From the NCBI RefSeq assembly GCF_014837245.1, contig NZ_JACYFU010000002.1, positions 620,001-684,000 on the forward strand: a DNA stretch of 64,000 nt. Reading direction: 5' to 3'. The notes below the pieces were generated by a model that saw nothing but the letters and a program-made list of their open reading frames with translations, did not search any database and was not told where the DNA came from. Source of the stretch: Devosia oryzisoli (GTDB lineage: Bacteria; Pseudomonadota; Alphaproteobacteria; Rhizobiales; Devosiaceae). Position 1 is the first letter of the stretch. The number at the start of each line of letters is the position of its first letter. Shown piece after piece: positions 1 through 9,006 of the stretch. A program made the position numbers and the translations under genes.

Positions 1-910
1 GCGGGTGGCTGGCCTCATGCGGATAAATCACGCGCTCGATCTTGGGGTGGCTGGACAGCGCCGCTGCGATCTTTTCGGCGCTATCGGTCATGCGCTCGAC
101 CCGCAGGGCGTAGGTCTCGAGACCCTTGAGCAGCACCCAGGCGTTGAAGGCGCTCAGGGTCGCCCCAGTCTGGCGCAGGAAGGTATGTACATCGCCCTCG
201 ATGATCGCCTTCGACCCGAGCACAATGCCGCCGAGCACCCGGCCCTGCCCGTCGATATGCTTGGTCGCCGAATAGGTGACGATGTCGGCGCCCAGTTCGA
301 GCGGCTTTTGGTAGAGCGCGGTAGAAAAGACATTGTCGACGATGAGCTTGGCCCCATGCGCATGGGCGATCTCGGCGACGGCCTTGATGTCGACCAGTTC
401 CAGCGTCGGATTGGTGGGGGTCTCGATGAAGACCACCTTGGTGTTGGGCAGCATGGCCCGGGCGAAGTTTTCAGGGTCGCGTCCATCGACCAGCGTCGAG
501 GCGACACCGAAGCGCGGCGCGTAGTCCTCCACCACAAACCGGCAACCACCAAACAGCGCTTGGGCTGCCACGATGTGGTCGCCTGCCCGCACCTGGCTCA
601 TCACCGCATTGGTGACTGCCGCCATGCCCGAAGCGAAGGCTCGACCGGCCTCTGCGCCTTCGAGCAGCGCCATGCGGTCCTGGAACATGTCGACGGTCGG
701 GTTGGCAAACCGCGAATAGTTGTGCCCGCCCGGAATCTTGTTCTGGAACAGCAGTTCGGCATGTTCGGAGCTTGGGTAGGAATAGCCCGAGTTGAGGAAG
801 ATCGCTTCGCTGGTCTCGAGAAACTCCGTGCGCTTGCCCCCCCCATGCACCAATTGCGTCGCCGCAGACAGGTTCTTGGGGTCGCGGAGGGGGTTGTCGT
901 CTCTGGACAT
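1..910 (-). CDS. metZ: O-succinylhomoserine sulfhydrylase, 3' end outside window
   Basis: PLP enzyme of the Cys/Met metabolism family that makes homocysteine from O-succinylhomoserine and sulfide in methionine synthesis. The minus frame opens with ATG at 910 (MSRDDNPLRDPKNLSAATQ) and stays open to the window edge, about 303 codons. The PLP lysine motif SATKHIDGQG is present, with the Lys near residue 217. The stretch around VRAGDHIVAAQALFGGCR, and FNAWVLLKGLET near the edge, fit MetZ better than MetB or MetC. A SAM-II riboswitch and terminator precede it, which supports a methionine-pathway role. A weak GAAGG lies upstream of the ATG. Only the C-terminus is missing. Met gamma-lyase is the main alternative. 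Confidence 0.9.
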   Translation of the reverse strand, partial: MSRDDNPLRDPKNLSAATQLVHGGGKRTEFLETSEAIFLNSGYSYPSSEHAELLFQNKIPGGHNYSRFANPTVDMFQDRMALLEGAEAGRAFASGMAAVTNAVMSQVRAGDHIVAAQALFGGCRFVVEDYAPRFGVASTLVDGRDPENFARAMLPNTKVVFIETPTNPTLELVDIKAVAEIAHAHGAKLIVDNVFSTALYQKPLELGADIVTYSATKHIDGQGRVLGGIVLGSKAIIEGDVHTFLRQTGATLSAFNAWVLLKGLETYALRVERMTDSAEKIAAALSSHPKIERVIYPHEASHP

Positions 911-925
911 CGCTGCGCCTTCAAA

Positions 926-956
926 CAAAAAACCGGCTCGCAAGGGGCGGCCGGTT
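926..956 (-). terminator. Intrinsic terminator in metZ leader
   Basis: On the minus strand, AACCGGC (956-950) pairs with GCCGGTT (937-931), and a run of Ts follows. It lies between the SAM-II aptamer and the metZ ATG, so it would stop transcription before the gene. Its 5' arm is also complementary to part of the aptamer, which suggests ligand-controlled attenuation (inference). Confidence 0.8.
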
Positions 957-961
957 CCAAA

Positions 962-1014
962 CGGTCTTTAGCAACTTTTTTTAAGTGGCTGCAAGCGACC
1001 GGCCAAATCACCAC
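962..1014 (-). promoter_or_regulatory. SAM-II riboswitch (metA motif)
   Basis: The minus strand shows the SAM-II layout. P1 is GTGG (1014-1011) with CCAC. The loop contains GATTTGGCCGGTCGCTTGCA. The A-rich stretch and GCTAAA come next, and then GACCG (966-962), which pairs with loop CGGTC (1001-997) to form the pseudoknot. SAM-II is an established alphaproteobacterial S-adenosylmethionine sensor upstream of methionine genes, and here metZ follows 52 bases downstream. Repression by SAM is expected from the family. Confidence 0.92.
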
Positions 1015-1091
1015 TGGTTGGCGATCTAAAGGCAATATGCCTCTCCGATCAAGGAGGTTGTTGGGGATGACCGCAATCGGCTGGCCCCAAT

Positions 1092-1170
1092 CGTCATTGC
1101 CCGGCTTGTCCGGGCAATCCAGACTTGGCACAAGAGACGATGGATTGCCCGGACAAGCCGGGCAATGACG
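1092..1170. repeat. REP-like inverted doublet, copy 1
   Basis: Positions 1092-1121 and 1141-1170 are perfect 30-base inverted copies of each other. Each is itself palindromic around CCGGCTTGTCCGG with flanking ATTGC/GCAAT. Related pairs occur at about 36174, 45830 and 60481. The right copy ends just before the dcd start region. Confidence 0.85.
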
Positions 1171-1206
1171 GGTGGCGATATCGTGGTCGCTTCACACGGG
1201 GACGCA

Positions 1207-2313
1207 ATGACCGAGAGCTGGCCAAGAGGCGTCTTTCCGGCGCGGTTGATCGACACGCTGCACCAGTCCGGCGCGATCCTGACGGGGCGGCCGTTTGACC
1301 ACGACCAGGTGCAGCCGGCCAGTCTGGACCTCAGGCTCGGCAAGACGGCGTTTCGCGTGCGGTCGAGTTTTCTGCCCGGCCCGTCCCATTCGGTGGCGGA
1401 GCGGATCGAGGCGCTCAAGCTGCACGAGATCGACCTCACCAAAGGCGCGGTGCTGGAGCGCGGCTGCGTCTACCTCGTGCCACTGGAAGAAAGCCTGGCG
1501 CTTCCCGCCGAAGTCAGCGCCTCGGCCAACCCAAAAAGCTCGACCGGCCGGCTCGACGTCTTTACTCGCGTCATCGGCGATCGGGCCCGCGGCTTCGACC
1601 AGCTACCGGCCGGCTACAGCGGCCCCCTCTACCTCGAAATCAGCCCCCGCACCTTTCCCATTCTGGTGCGGACCGGCTCGCGCCTCTCCCAGATGCGCTT
1701 CCGCCATGGCGACACGCGCCTTTCCATGGAGCAGCACAAGGCGTTGCATGCCTCGGACACGCTGGTGATCGGGGGCGAGCAACCGGTGGGCGACGGCGTC
1801 GCCCTCTCCATCGATCTCTTGGGCGAGGGGCGCAACGGCCTCATCGGTTTCCGCTCCAAGCGCCATACGGCCGTGGTGGACGTGGACAAGAAGGGCGCAC
1901 TCGATGTGCTCGACTTCTGGGAGCCGCTGCACAATCGCGGCGGCGGCGAGCTTATTCTCGATCCGGACGAGTTCTATATCCTTGTTAGCCTCGAGGCGGT
2001 GCACGTGCCGCCCACCCATGCGGCCGAGATGGTGCCGTTCGATCCGCTGGTGGGCGAGTTCCGCGTGCATTATGCCGGGTTCTTCGACCCCGGCTTCGGC
2101 CACTCGGCAGCCGGCGGTACGGGCAGCCGCGCCGTGCTGGAGGTGCGCAGCCGCGAAGTCCCGTTCCTCCTCGGGCACGGGCAGAGCATCGGCCGGTTGA
2201 TCTACGAGAAGCTGGCCGAGCCGCCGGACCGGCTCTACGGCTCGGCCTTCGGCTCGAACTACCAGGCACAGACCCTAAAACTCTCCAAGCACTTCAAGCC
2301 CTATGCAGGCTAG
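1207..2313 (+). CDS. dcd: 2'-deoxycytidine 5'-triphosphate deaminase (long alphaproteobacterial form)
   Basis: Cytosolic nucleotide enzyme converting dCTP to dUTP for thymidylate synthesis. The 368-residue product is about twice the length of E. coli Dcd and looks like the long alphaproteobacterial Dcd with two dUTPase-like modules. NPKSSTGRLD at about residues 108-117 resembles the nucleotide-binding motif of the family, and LYLEI near 141-145 fits the region of the catalytic Glu. A second module starts around IGFRSKRHTAVVD. I chose ATG 1207 because GGGGA precedes it; an in-frame ATG at 1165 would sit inside the palindromic repeat. It converges on the Lrp gene, and the two share the CTAG that forms both stop codons. 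Confidence 0.85.
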   Translation: MTESWPRGVFPARLIDTLHQSGAILTGRPFDHDQVQPASLDLRLGKTAFRVRSSFLPGPSHSVAERIEALKLHEIDLTKGAVLERGCVYLVPLEESLALPAEVSASANPKSSTGRLDVFTRVIGDRARGFDQLPAGYSGPLYLEISPRTFPILVRTGSRLSQMRFRHGDTRLSMEQHKALHASDTLVIGGEQPVGDGVALSIDLLGEGRNGLIGFRSKRHTAVVDVDKKGALDVLDFWEPLHNRGGGELILDPDEFYILVSLEAVHVPPTHAAEMVPFDPLVGEFRVHYAGFFDPGFGHSAAGGTGSRAVLEVRSREVPFLLGHGQSIGRLIYEKLAEPPDRLYGSAFGSNYQAQTLKLSKHFKPYAG

Positions 2314-2810
2314 AGCGGCAACACGCGCGAGAACTTGACCGGCCCCAGCGAAAAACTGCTCTCGATGGAGGCGACGCCATCGAGTTGCGTCAGCCTTTCG
2401 CGCAGGAATCGCTCATAGGCTTCCAGATCGGAACAGACGACGCGCAGCAGAAAATCGAACTGCCCGGTCATGAGGTAACATTCCATGACTTCAGGCCAGC
2501 GGCTGATCGCGGCGCCGAAGGCGTCGAGATTGCCGGCGCGCTGGCGTTCGAGCTTGATCGAGATGAACACCGAAACCGGCAACCCCACCGCCTTTTGGTC
2601 GATGCTGGCCCCATAGCCCGAAATCACGCCGGCCTTCTCGAGCGCCCGCACGCGCCGGAGGCATGGTGACGGTGACAAACCGACCCGCTCGGACAGCGCC
2701 TGGATGGTCATGCGGCCATCTTCCTGCAAGGCGCGGAGAATACGGCGGTCTATTGCATCTATCCCGTTTTTGGCAGTTTCCGCCACTAAGTCATCTCCAG
2801 CTTTGTACAT
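2310..2810 (-). CDS. Lrp/AsnC family transcriptional regulator
   Basis: The 166-residue product is normal length for Lrp/AsnC. An N-terminal winged helix-turn-helix spans about residues 18-65 (IDAIDRRILRALQEDGRMT, then SERVGLSPSPCLRRVRALE). The C-terminal RAM/AsnC ligand-binding domain contains VMECYLMTGQFDFLLRVVC. ATG 2810 has little ribosome-binding signal. GTG at 2785 has GGAG about nine bases upstream and is a real alternative start. It is divergent from the transketolase gene at 2899, and an inverted repeat lies between them, so control of that gene and itself is likely (inference). The effector is unknown. Confidence 0.85.
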   Translation of the reverse strand: MYKAGDDLVAETAKNGIDAIDRRILRALQEDGRMTIQALSERVGLSPSPCLRRVRALEKAGVISGYGASIDQKAVGLPVSVFISIKLERQRAGNLDAFGAAISRWPEVMECYLMTGQFDFLLRVVCSDLEAYERFLRERLTQLDGVASIESSFSLGPVKFSRVLPL

Positions 2811-2829
2811 CCTGCGCCGGTGAGGCCTC

Positions 2830-2872
2830 TTGCGCCCAGAATAGGCAGAACCTGACCCTCTGCAAGGCGCAA
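2830..2872. promoter_or_regulatory. Inverted repeat in lrp/transketolase divergent promoter
   Basis: TTGCGCC at 2830-2836 and GGCGCAA at 2866-2872 are exact inverted copies about 36 bases apart, in the 88-base spacer between the Lrp gene and the transketolase. The position suits an Lrp-type site, but the arms do not match a known Lrp consensus. Confidence 0.3.
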
Positions 2873-2898
2873 TCTCACCTCCGGGACAGGAGGAACGC

Positions 2899-5271
2899 AT
2901 GCCGGAAGCAAAAATGGGTAGGGTCGAGGCCATCGAGGCGCTGACGCGCAAGGCGCTGTGGCTCGCCAGCTGGATGGTGCACCACGCCAATCACATCCGG
3001 CCCAATGTGGATGGCGTGAAGGTCGGCGGGCACCAGGCCAGTTCCGCCTCCATGGCCGCCATCATGGCCACGCTCTATTTCGGCGTCCTGCGGCCGGAGG
3101 ACCGGGTGGCGATCAAGCCGCATGCCGCGCCGACGTTTCACGCCATCCAGTACCTGATGGGCCGCCAGAGCCGGCAAAAACTCATCGACTTCCGCGCCTT
3201 TGGCGGCGCGCAATCCTACCCCTCGCGCACCAAGGACACCGGCGATGTGGATTTTTCCACCGGTTCGGTCGGCCTCGGGGTCGCCTTCACCGCCTTTGCC
3301 TCGATGGTACAGGACTATGTGCGCGCCAAGCCGTGGGCGGACACGACGCGGCCGGAAGGCCGGATGATCGCGCTGGCTGGCGACGCCGAACTGGACGAGG
3401 GCAATATCTACGAATGCCTGCTCGAAGGCTGGAAGCACGGGCTGCGCAATTGCTGGTGGGTGATCGACTATAACCGGCAGAGCCTCGACGGCGTGGTGCG
3501 CGAGGGTCTTTACGACCGCATCGAGGGCATCTTTCGCGCCTTCGGCTGGCGCGTGGTGACGCTGAAATACGGTGCATTGCAACGCGCCGCCTTTGCCGAG
3601 CCGGGCGGCGACCGGCTCAAAGCCTGGATCGACCGGGCGCCGAACGACCTCTATTCGGCGCTGATGTTTCGCGGCGGCGCGGCCTGGCGCGAGCGGCTGA
3701 CCGGCGAAATCGGCGATCAGGGCCCGGTCAGCGCCCTCCTCGACCGGCGGAGCGACGACGAGCTGGCGACGCTCATGGGCAATCTCGGCGGTCATTGCGT
3801 CGAAAGCCTTCTGGAGCAGTTCGAGGCGGCCGGCAGCGACGAGCCGACGGTCTTCATCGCCTATACCGTCAAGGGCTGGGGCACGCCGCTCGCCGGCCAC
3901 AAGGACAACCATGCCGGCCAGATGACGGCGGCGCAGATCGAGCAGTTGCGCGCTGCGCACGGCATCCGCGAGGGGCATGAGTGGGAGCCGTTCGAGGGGC
4001 TCGATCAGGCACAGGACCTGCAGGCTTTCCTCAACGCCGTGCCGTTTAACAAGCAGGCATCGCGACGGTTGAGTTCACCTGCGGTGCGGGGCATTGGCCC
4101 GCAGTTTGTCGGGACTGGCGCCACGTCGACGCAGGCGGCCTTCGGGCGCATTCTCGATGCCATCGCCAAGACCGACAGCGCCCTGGCCGAGCGCATCGTC
4201 ACGACCTCGCCGGACGTCACGGTCTCGACCAATCTTGGCGCCTGGGTGAACCGGCGTAACCTCTTTGCCCGCCGCGAAATGGTGGATCTGTTCCAGAAGG
4301 AAGCGATCCCGTCGACCCAGAAATGGCGCTTCACGCCCGAGGGGCAGCACATCGAACTGGGCATTGCGGAAATGAACCTCTTCCTGATGCTCGGCGCGAC
4401 GGGGCTGAGCCATTCCCTCTTCGGGGAGCGCCTCCTGCCCATCGGCACGCTTTATGACCCGTTCATCGCCCGCGGCCTCGATGCGCTCAATTACGCCTGC
4501 TACCAGGATGCGCGCTTCATGGTGGTGGGCACGCCTTCGGGCGTGTCGCTGGCGGGCGAAGGGGGTGCCCACCAATCCATCGGGTCGCCGCTGATCGGCA
4601 TGAGCCAGGACGGGCTCGCGAGCTTCGAGCCGGCGTTTGCCGACGAACTCGCGATCATCATCGACTGGGCCTTCGACTACATGCAGCGCAGCGGCGATGC
4701 GCGGCCCGATCTGGCCGACTGGCCGCGCGACGTGACGGGCGGCTCGGTCTATCTGCGGCTTTCAACGCGCAGCATCGAGCAGATTCCACGCGAGATGAGC
4801 ACGCCCCTGGCGGATGACATCATCCGCGGCGGCTATTGGCTGAAGCCCCCCACCCCGCAATGCGACGTGGTCATCGCCTATCAAGGGGTCCTCGCCAGCG
4901 AGGCCATCGAGGCGGCAGCGCGGATCGGCGGCGATCATCGCGCGGTTGCGGTACTGGCCGTGACCTCGGCTGACCGGCTCAATGCAGGGTGGGAAGCGAC
5001 GCAACGTGCGCGGCTCCATGGCGACGACACGCAGCAAAGCCATATCGAGCGTCTGCTGTCCGGCGTGCCCCGCCATGCCGGGATGATCACGGTGATTGAT
5101 GGACACCCCGCTACCCTCGGCTGGCTGGGCGGCGTCATGGGGCATCGCACGTTGCCACTGGGCGTCGAGCATTTCGGACAGACCGGCACGGTCACCGACC
5201 TCTACCGCCATTTCGGCATCGACGCCGCCGCCATTGCGCGTGCCTGCCGGAGCCTTTTCGGCGCTCGCTGA
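2899..5271 (+). CDS. Transketolase-like ThDP enzyme of the AceE (homodimeric PDH E1) type
   Basis: The 790-residue thiamine diphosphate enzyme has ThDP/Mg motif GDAELDEGN at 161-169, followed by VIDYNRQSLDG, equivalent to the AceE stretch GDGEMDE...INCNLQRLDG. The pyrimidine-binding domain has HIELGIAEMNLFLMLGATG and later GEGGAHQSIGSPL, also AceE-like. It is shorter than AceE (about 885 residues), and no E2 or E3 gene is nearby. It may act as a stand-alone transketolase or 2-oxoacid decarboxylating enzyme; the substrate cannot be told from sequence. The start has a strong AGGAGG. The divergent Lrp regulator probably controls it. Confidence 0.8.
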   Translation: MPEAKMGRVEAIEALTRKALWLASWMVHHANHIRPNVDGVKVGGHQASSASMAAIMATLYFGVLRPEDRVAIKPHAAPTFHAIQYLMGRQSRQKLIDFRAFGGAQSYPSRTKDTGDVDFSTGSVGLGVAFTAFASMVQDYVRAKPWADTTRPEGRMIALAGDAELDEGNIYECLLEGWKHGLRNCWWVIDYNRQSLDGVVREGLYDRIEGIFRAFGWRVVTLKYGALQRAAFAEPGGDRLKAWIDRAPNDLYSALMFRGGAAWRERLTGEIGDQGPVSALLDRRSDDELATLMGNLGGHCVESLLEQFEAAGSDEPTVFIAYTVKGWGTPLAGHKDNHAGQMTAAQIEQLRAAHGIREGHEWEPFEGLDQAQDLQAFLNAVPFNKQASRRLSSPAVRGIGPQFVGTGATSTQAAFGRILDAIAKTDSALAERIVTTSPDVTVSTNLGAWVNRRNLFARREMVDLFQKEAIPSTQKWRFTPEGQHIELGIAEMNLFLMLGATGLSHSLFGERLLPIGTLYDPFIARGLDALNYACYQDARFMVVGTPSGVSLAGEGGAHQSIGSPLIGMSQDGLASFEPAFADELAIIIDWAFDYMQRSGDARPDLADWPRDVTGGSVYLRLSTRSIEQIPREMSTPLADDIIRGGYWLKPPTPQCDVVIAYQGVLASEAIEAAARIGGDHRAVAVLAVTSADRLNAGWEATQRARLHGDDTQQSHIERLLSGVPRHAGMITVIDGHPATLGWLGGVMGHRTLPLGVEHFGQTGTVTDLYRHFGIDAAAIARACRSLFGAR

Positions 5272-5361
5272 GATCGAACCGCGCGCGAGAGGACGAGTAA
5301 CCAGCCACCCTGCCGGTGTTGGAAAAGCCACGCCCCCGCCCTTGCCAAGCGACGCTCCATT

Positions 5362-5376
5362 TGTCAGACATATGTC
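5362..5376. promoter_or_regulatory. Candidate GntR/FadR-type operator before peptide-transport operon
   Basis: TGTCAGACA (5362-5370) is a perfect odd palindrome and overlaps GACATATGTC (5367-5376), a perfect 10-base palindrome. The GTC-A-GAC core resembles FadR-subfamily operators of the TnGTnnnACnA type. The site is 136 bases before the binding-protein start, and the cluster's own FadR-type regulator is at 12176. The link is inference. Confidence 0.4.
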
Positions 5377-5511
5377 ATATGGCGCCATCTGAGGAGAAGG
5401 CCGCCACTGCCCCGGACAGCGGACGGGGCCTACGCATCCGCGACCAGACCCGGCTCAAGCGGCCTGGCGCGTCGAAGGGAACGTCCACGGCTCTGCACAA
5501 GGAGGGAGCGC

Positions 5512-7116
5512 ATGCACTTCACCAACAAGATCGCCGGTATCCTGGCCATCGCCACGGCGATGACCGCACCGGTTCTGGCCCAGACCACCATCGTGGCGCC
5601 CAGCGGCAGCGCGCAGGGCACGTACATGGACTACATGAAGACGGTCTATGACCGCGGCACGGGCTCGGACCTGCTGCAGGTACCGCTGGCCACCTTCGAC
5701 AAGAACTTCGAGCTGACGCCGATGGCGGCACAAAGCTGGAGCCAGTCCGAAGACGGCCTCACCTGGACGTTCAAGCTGCAGCCCGACCTCGTCTGGTCCG
5801 ATGGCGAGCCGCTGACGGCCGAAGACTACATTTTCGCCCTGCAGCGCGCCGCGACTTCGGGCTACGACTTCGCCTGGTACTGGGACTTTGCCGGCGGCAT
5901 CAAGGGCTGGAAGGAAGTCACCGAAGGCACCGCCGACGTGTCGACGCTGGGCCTCAAGGCGGTGGACGAGCACACCATCGAAGTCACGACCGTCGCACCA
6001 AAACCCTATTTCCCCTCCGTCACCAGCCTCTGGTATCCCGTGCCCAAGCATGTGGTAGACAAGCTGGGCGACGACTGGGCGCTCAACGTCGACACCATCG
6101 TCTCCTCGGGCCCGTTCGACATCGAGAGCTGGGAGAAGTCGAACAACTCCGTCGTCCTCACCAAGTCGGACACCTACAAGGGGCCCTGGCAGGCCCAGGT
6201 CGACAAGGTCGAGCTCGACCCGACGCTGAACGCACCTGAAGTGGGCCTGCCGGCCTTCCTCGCGGGCGACGCGGACTACACCTTCCTCAATGCCGGGCAG
6301 GTCCCGGTGGCCGAGGCGCGCTTTGCCGATGGGATGCGCCGCAACGCGGTGTTCGCGACCTCGTACATCTCCTACGACCTCGAATCCGAGCCCTTCAACA
6401 ATGTCGACGTGCGCCGCGCCTTCTACTACGCGGTCAATCGCGACGAGCTGACCTCCACCGTCCTCAAGGACATCGCCATTCCGGCCGGCTCCATCCTGCC
6501 GCCCGGCTATCCCGGGTACAACAAGGACATCGCCGCGGAAGCCGTGTTCGACCCCGAGAAGGCCAAGCAGTTCATGGCCGATGCAGGCTATCCGAACGGC
6601 GAAGGCTTCCCCGATATCGAAATCTGGATCCGTGACGAGGGCGGCTACAACGGCGCCATCATCCCGCCCATGGCCCAGTATCTGCAGTCCCAGTTCAAGG
6701 AAGTCCTCGGGATCAACATGTCGATCCGCTCGCTTCCCAACGCCGACTGGATGGACGGCCTGCGGGGCGCCAAGAACAACATCTTCATCGCGCCCTACGA
6801 ATACGACTACCTCGACCCGTCCAACTTCTACGGCATTTTCTACAATGGCGGGCGCCACAACTATCACGTGCCCGAATATGACGCGCTGGTGGCCCAGGCC
6901 GACAGCGAGAGCGATCCCGAAAAGCGTCTCGATCTCTATGCGCAGGCCGAGCAGGTGATGATCGACCAGGGCCTGATCGTGCCGCTGGTGCACCCGATCA
7001 CCACGGCCGTGCTGTCGGACAAGCTGGGTGGCGACGCCTCGACGCCGAACGACCTCGGCTTCACCCCGCTCGACCGGCTCGCGCACTACTTCTTCACGCA
7101 CTTGACCAAGCAGTAA
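5512..7116 (+). CDS. ABC transporter substrate-binding protein, family 5 (peptide type)
   Basis: The 534-residue periplasmic solute-binding protein has a clear Sec signal peptide: basic start MHFTNK, a hydrophobic stretch, and likely cleavage at VLA-QTT near residue 23. The SBP_bac_5 signature region is seen in WTFKLQPDLVWSDGEPLTAEDY, and FNNVDVRRAFYYAVNRDEL is a typical family segment. It captures oligopeptides, opines or similar amides; the exact ligand is unknown. The start has AAGGAGGGAG. A hairpin terminator follows it, so it should be made in excess over the membrane components downstream. Confidence 0.9.
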   Translation: MHFTNKIAGILAIATAMTAPVLAQTTIVAPSGSAQGTYMDYMKTVYDRGTGSDLLQVPLATFDKNFELTPMAAQSWSQSEDGLTWTFKLQPDLVWSDGEPLTAEDYIFALQRAATSGYDFAWYWDFAGGIKGWKEVTEGTADVSTLGLKAVDEHTIEVTTVAPKPYFPSVTSLWYPVPKHVVDKLGDDWALNVDTIVSSGPFDIESWEKSNNSVVLTKSDTYKGPWQAQVDKVELDPTLNAPEVGLPAFLAGDADYTFLNAGQVPVAEARFADGMRRNAVFATSYISYDLESEPFNNVDVRRAFYYAVNRDELTSTVLKDIAIPAGSILPPGYPGYNKDIAAEAVFDPEKAKQFMADAGYPNGEGFPDIEIWIRDEGGYNGAIIPPMAQYLQSQFKEVLGINMSIRSLPNADWMDGLRGAKNNIFIAPYEYDYLDPSNFYGIFYNGGRHNYHVPEYDALVAQADSESDPEKRLDLYAQAEQVMIDQGLIVPLVHPITTAVLSDKLGGDASTPNDLGFTPLDRLAHYFFTHLTKQ

Positions 7117-7128
7117 GCCGCGACCCAC

Positions 7129-7167
7129 GCGCTTCCCGGAGCCATCCGGGGAGCGCCCTTTTTCTTC
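7129..7167 (+). terminator. Partial terminator after binding-protein gene
   Basis: GCGCTTCCCGG (7129-7139) pairs with CCGGGGAGCGC (7146-7156), with one G-T pair, and CCTTTTTCTTC follows. It sits between the binding-protein gene and the ATPase gene of one operon, where leaky termination would lower expression of the later genes. Confidence 0.65.
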
Positions 7168-7182
7168 AACGGCCGGGGTCCA

Positions 7183-8937
7183 ATGCCGCTCGTCGAAATC
7201 CAAGACCTCAAGGTGCGCTTCCGCCAGTATGGCGGCACCATCGAGGCCGTGCGCAAGATCAGCTTCTCGCTCGACGCCGGGGAGAGCCTCGGCATCGTGG
7301 GCGAAAGCGGCTCGGGCAAGTCGGTCAGCTGCGCGGCCCTATTGCGCCTCCTGCCCGCCACCGCCGACGTCACAGCCGCAAAGCTCATGCTCGACGACGT
7401 CGACGTGCTCTCCGCGCGCAAGGGCGACATGGAGCGCCTGCGCGGGCGGGCCGCGGCGATGATCTTCCAGGACCCGATGAGCGCCTTCGATCCGGTCTTC
7501 ACCATCGGCCACCAGATCAGCGAGACCATCCGCGCGCACCGCACCGTGACCAAATCAGCAGCGCTCAAGGAAGCGCGCGAGTTGCTCGAGCGCGTCGAGA
7601 TAAAGAATGCCGCCGACGTGCTGGCCTATTACCCGCACCAGCTTTCGGGAGGCATGCTGCAGCGCGCCATGATCGCCATGGCCCTCTCGTGCCGGCCCAA
7701 GGTGCTGATCGCCGACGAGCCCACGACGGCACTCGACGTCACCATCCAGGCGCAGATCCTGCAGCTCATCAAGAAGGTGCAGGCCGAGTTCGGCATGGCG
7801 CTGATCATGATCACGCACGACCTCGGGGTCATCGCCGAAACGGTGGACCGGGTGCTGGTCATGTACAATGGCGAGGTGATGGAAGAGGGGCCGGTGGCGC
7901 AGATTTTCGACGCGCCCCGCCACGACTATACCAAGCGGCTTCTCGCCAGCCTTCATACGAAGTTCGAACCCTCGCGCGGCGATGCCGATGCAGCCCCTGC
8001 CCTGCAATTGCGCGGGCTCAGCAAATCCTTCCGCATCCGGCGGCGGCGCGGGCTCTTTACCGAATACGGCGCCTTCGACGCCGTGCGCGACGTCGACATT
8101 ACCCTCCCCCACAATCGCATTGTTGCCGTCGTGGGCGAAAGCGGCTCGGGCAAGACCACCACCGGCCTCATGGCGATGCGCCTCACCGAAGCCAGCGCGG
8201 GCGAAATCCTGGTCGATGGCAAGGACATCTCGAGCCTCTCGCCCGAAGCCATGCGACCCTATCGCAAGCAGATGCAGATCGTCTTCCAGGACAGCTATTC
8301 GGCGCTCGATCCGATGATGACGCTGACCGAAATCATCGCCGAACCGCTGGTCATCCACCGCATCGGCACGCCGCGCGAGCGGACCGAAAAGGCGCTGGCC
8401 TGGCTCGAGCGGGTCGGGCTCGATCGCAGCTTCGGCAGCCGCTATGCGCATGAACTTTCCGGTGGCCAGCGCCAGCGCGTCGCCATCGCCCGCGCCCTGA
8501 TCCTCGAGCCCAAAATCCTTGTCGCCGATGAACCGACTTCGGCGCTCGACGTGACCGTCAAGGCGCAGATCATCACCCTGCTCAAGGATCTGCAGGCGGA
8601 GCTGGGCCTCTCCATGCTGTTCATCAGCCACGATCTCTCCACGGTCAAGTCGCTGACCGACAGCGTCGTCGTCATGTATCGCGGGCGGGTCGTGGAGGAA
8701 GCGCCGACCGAGCGCATTTTCGCAGATCCGCGCCACCCCTATACCCGCGCCCTGCTCGATGCCGTGCCGGCCACCAACCCGCGCGACAAGCGCGAGCGCT
8801 CGTTCCTCTCGGCCGAGGAGATTTCTGCCGCCACCCCGCGGATGACCGTGATCCAGACCGGTCTCGCGCCCCACCCCGATCCGCAACTGGTCACCATCGC
8901 CCCGGGCCACCGGGTCGAGGCGATCGTGACGGCGTGA
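7183..8937 (+). CDS. ABC transporter ATP-binding protein, fused double ATPase (DppD-DppF type)
   Basis: The 584-residue cytoplasmic protein carries two complete ABC ATPase domains. Domain 1 has Walker A GESGSGKS (40-47) and signature LSGGMLQR (about 154), followed by [11 protein letters not shown]. Domain 2 has GESGSGKTT (about 318) and signature LSGGQRQR (about 425), with [12 protein letters not shown]. Each domain is followed by the oligopeptide-type C-terminal region, as in [11 protein letters not shown] and [12 protein letters not shown]. It would energise the permeases at 9137 and 10063. Fusion of two ATPases is common for this transporter class in Rhizobiales-type genomes. Confidence 0.92.
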   Translation: MPLVEIQDLKVRFRQYGGTIEAVRKISFSLDAGESLGIVGESGSGKSVSCAALLRLLPATADVTAAKLMLDDVDVLSARKGDMERLRGRAAAMIFQDPMSAFDPVFTIGHQISETIRAHRTVTKSAALKEARELLERVEIKNAADVLAYYPHQLSGGMLQRAMIAMALSCRPKVLIADEPTTALDVTIQAQILQLIKKVQAEFGMALIMITHDLGVIAETVDRVLVMYNGEVMEEGPVAQIFDAPRHDYTKRLLASLHTKFEPSRGDADAAPALQLRGLSKSFRIRRRRGLFTEYGAFDAVRDVDITLPHNRIVAVVGESGSGKTTTGLMAMRLTEASAGEILVDGKDISSLSPEAMRPYRKQMQIVFQDSYSALDPMMTLTEIIAEPLVIHRIGTPRERTEKALAWLERVGLDRSFGSRYAHELSGGQRQRVAIARALILEPKILVADEPTSALDVTVKAQIITLLKDLQAELGLSMLFISHDLSTVKSLTDSVVVMYRGRVVEEAPTERIFADPRHPYTRALLDAVPATNPRDKRERSFLSAEEISAATPRMTVIQTGLAPHPDPQLVTIAPGHRVEAIVTA

Positions 8938-9006
8938 GGGGAGCGATCATGGACCTTTCATCAAGCGTGCCGATGTACGGTATACCCCGCCCCACCCCAC
9001 CCTCGG

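Noticed and set aside
1165-1206. Earlier ATG for dcd
   Set aside because: It overlaps the palindromic repeat and lacks a ribosome-binding site; ATG 1207 has GGGGA.
5455-7203. Long open frame antisense to the binding-protein gene
   Set aside because: The plus-strand gene has signal peptide, ribosome-binding site and family motifs; the reverse frame has none.
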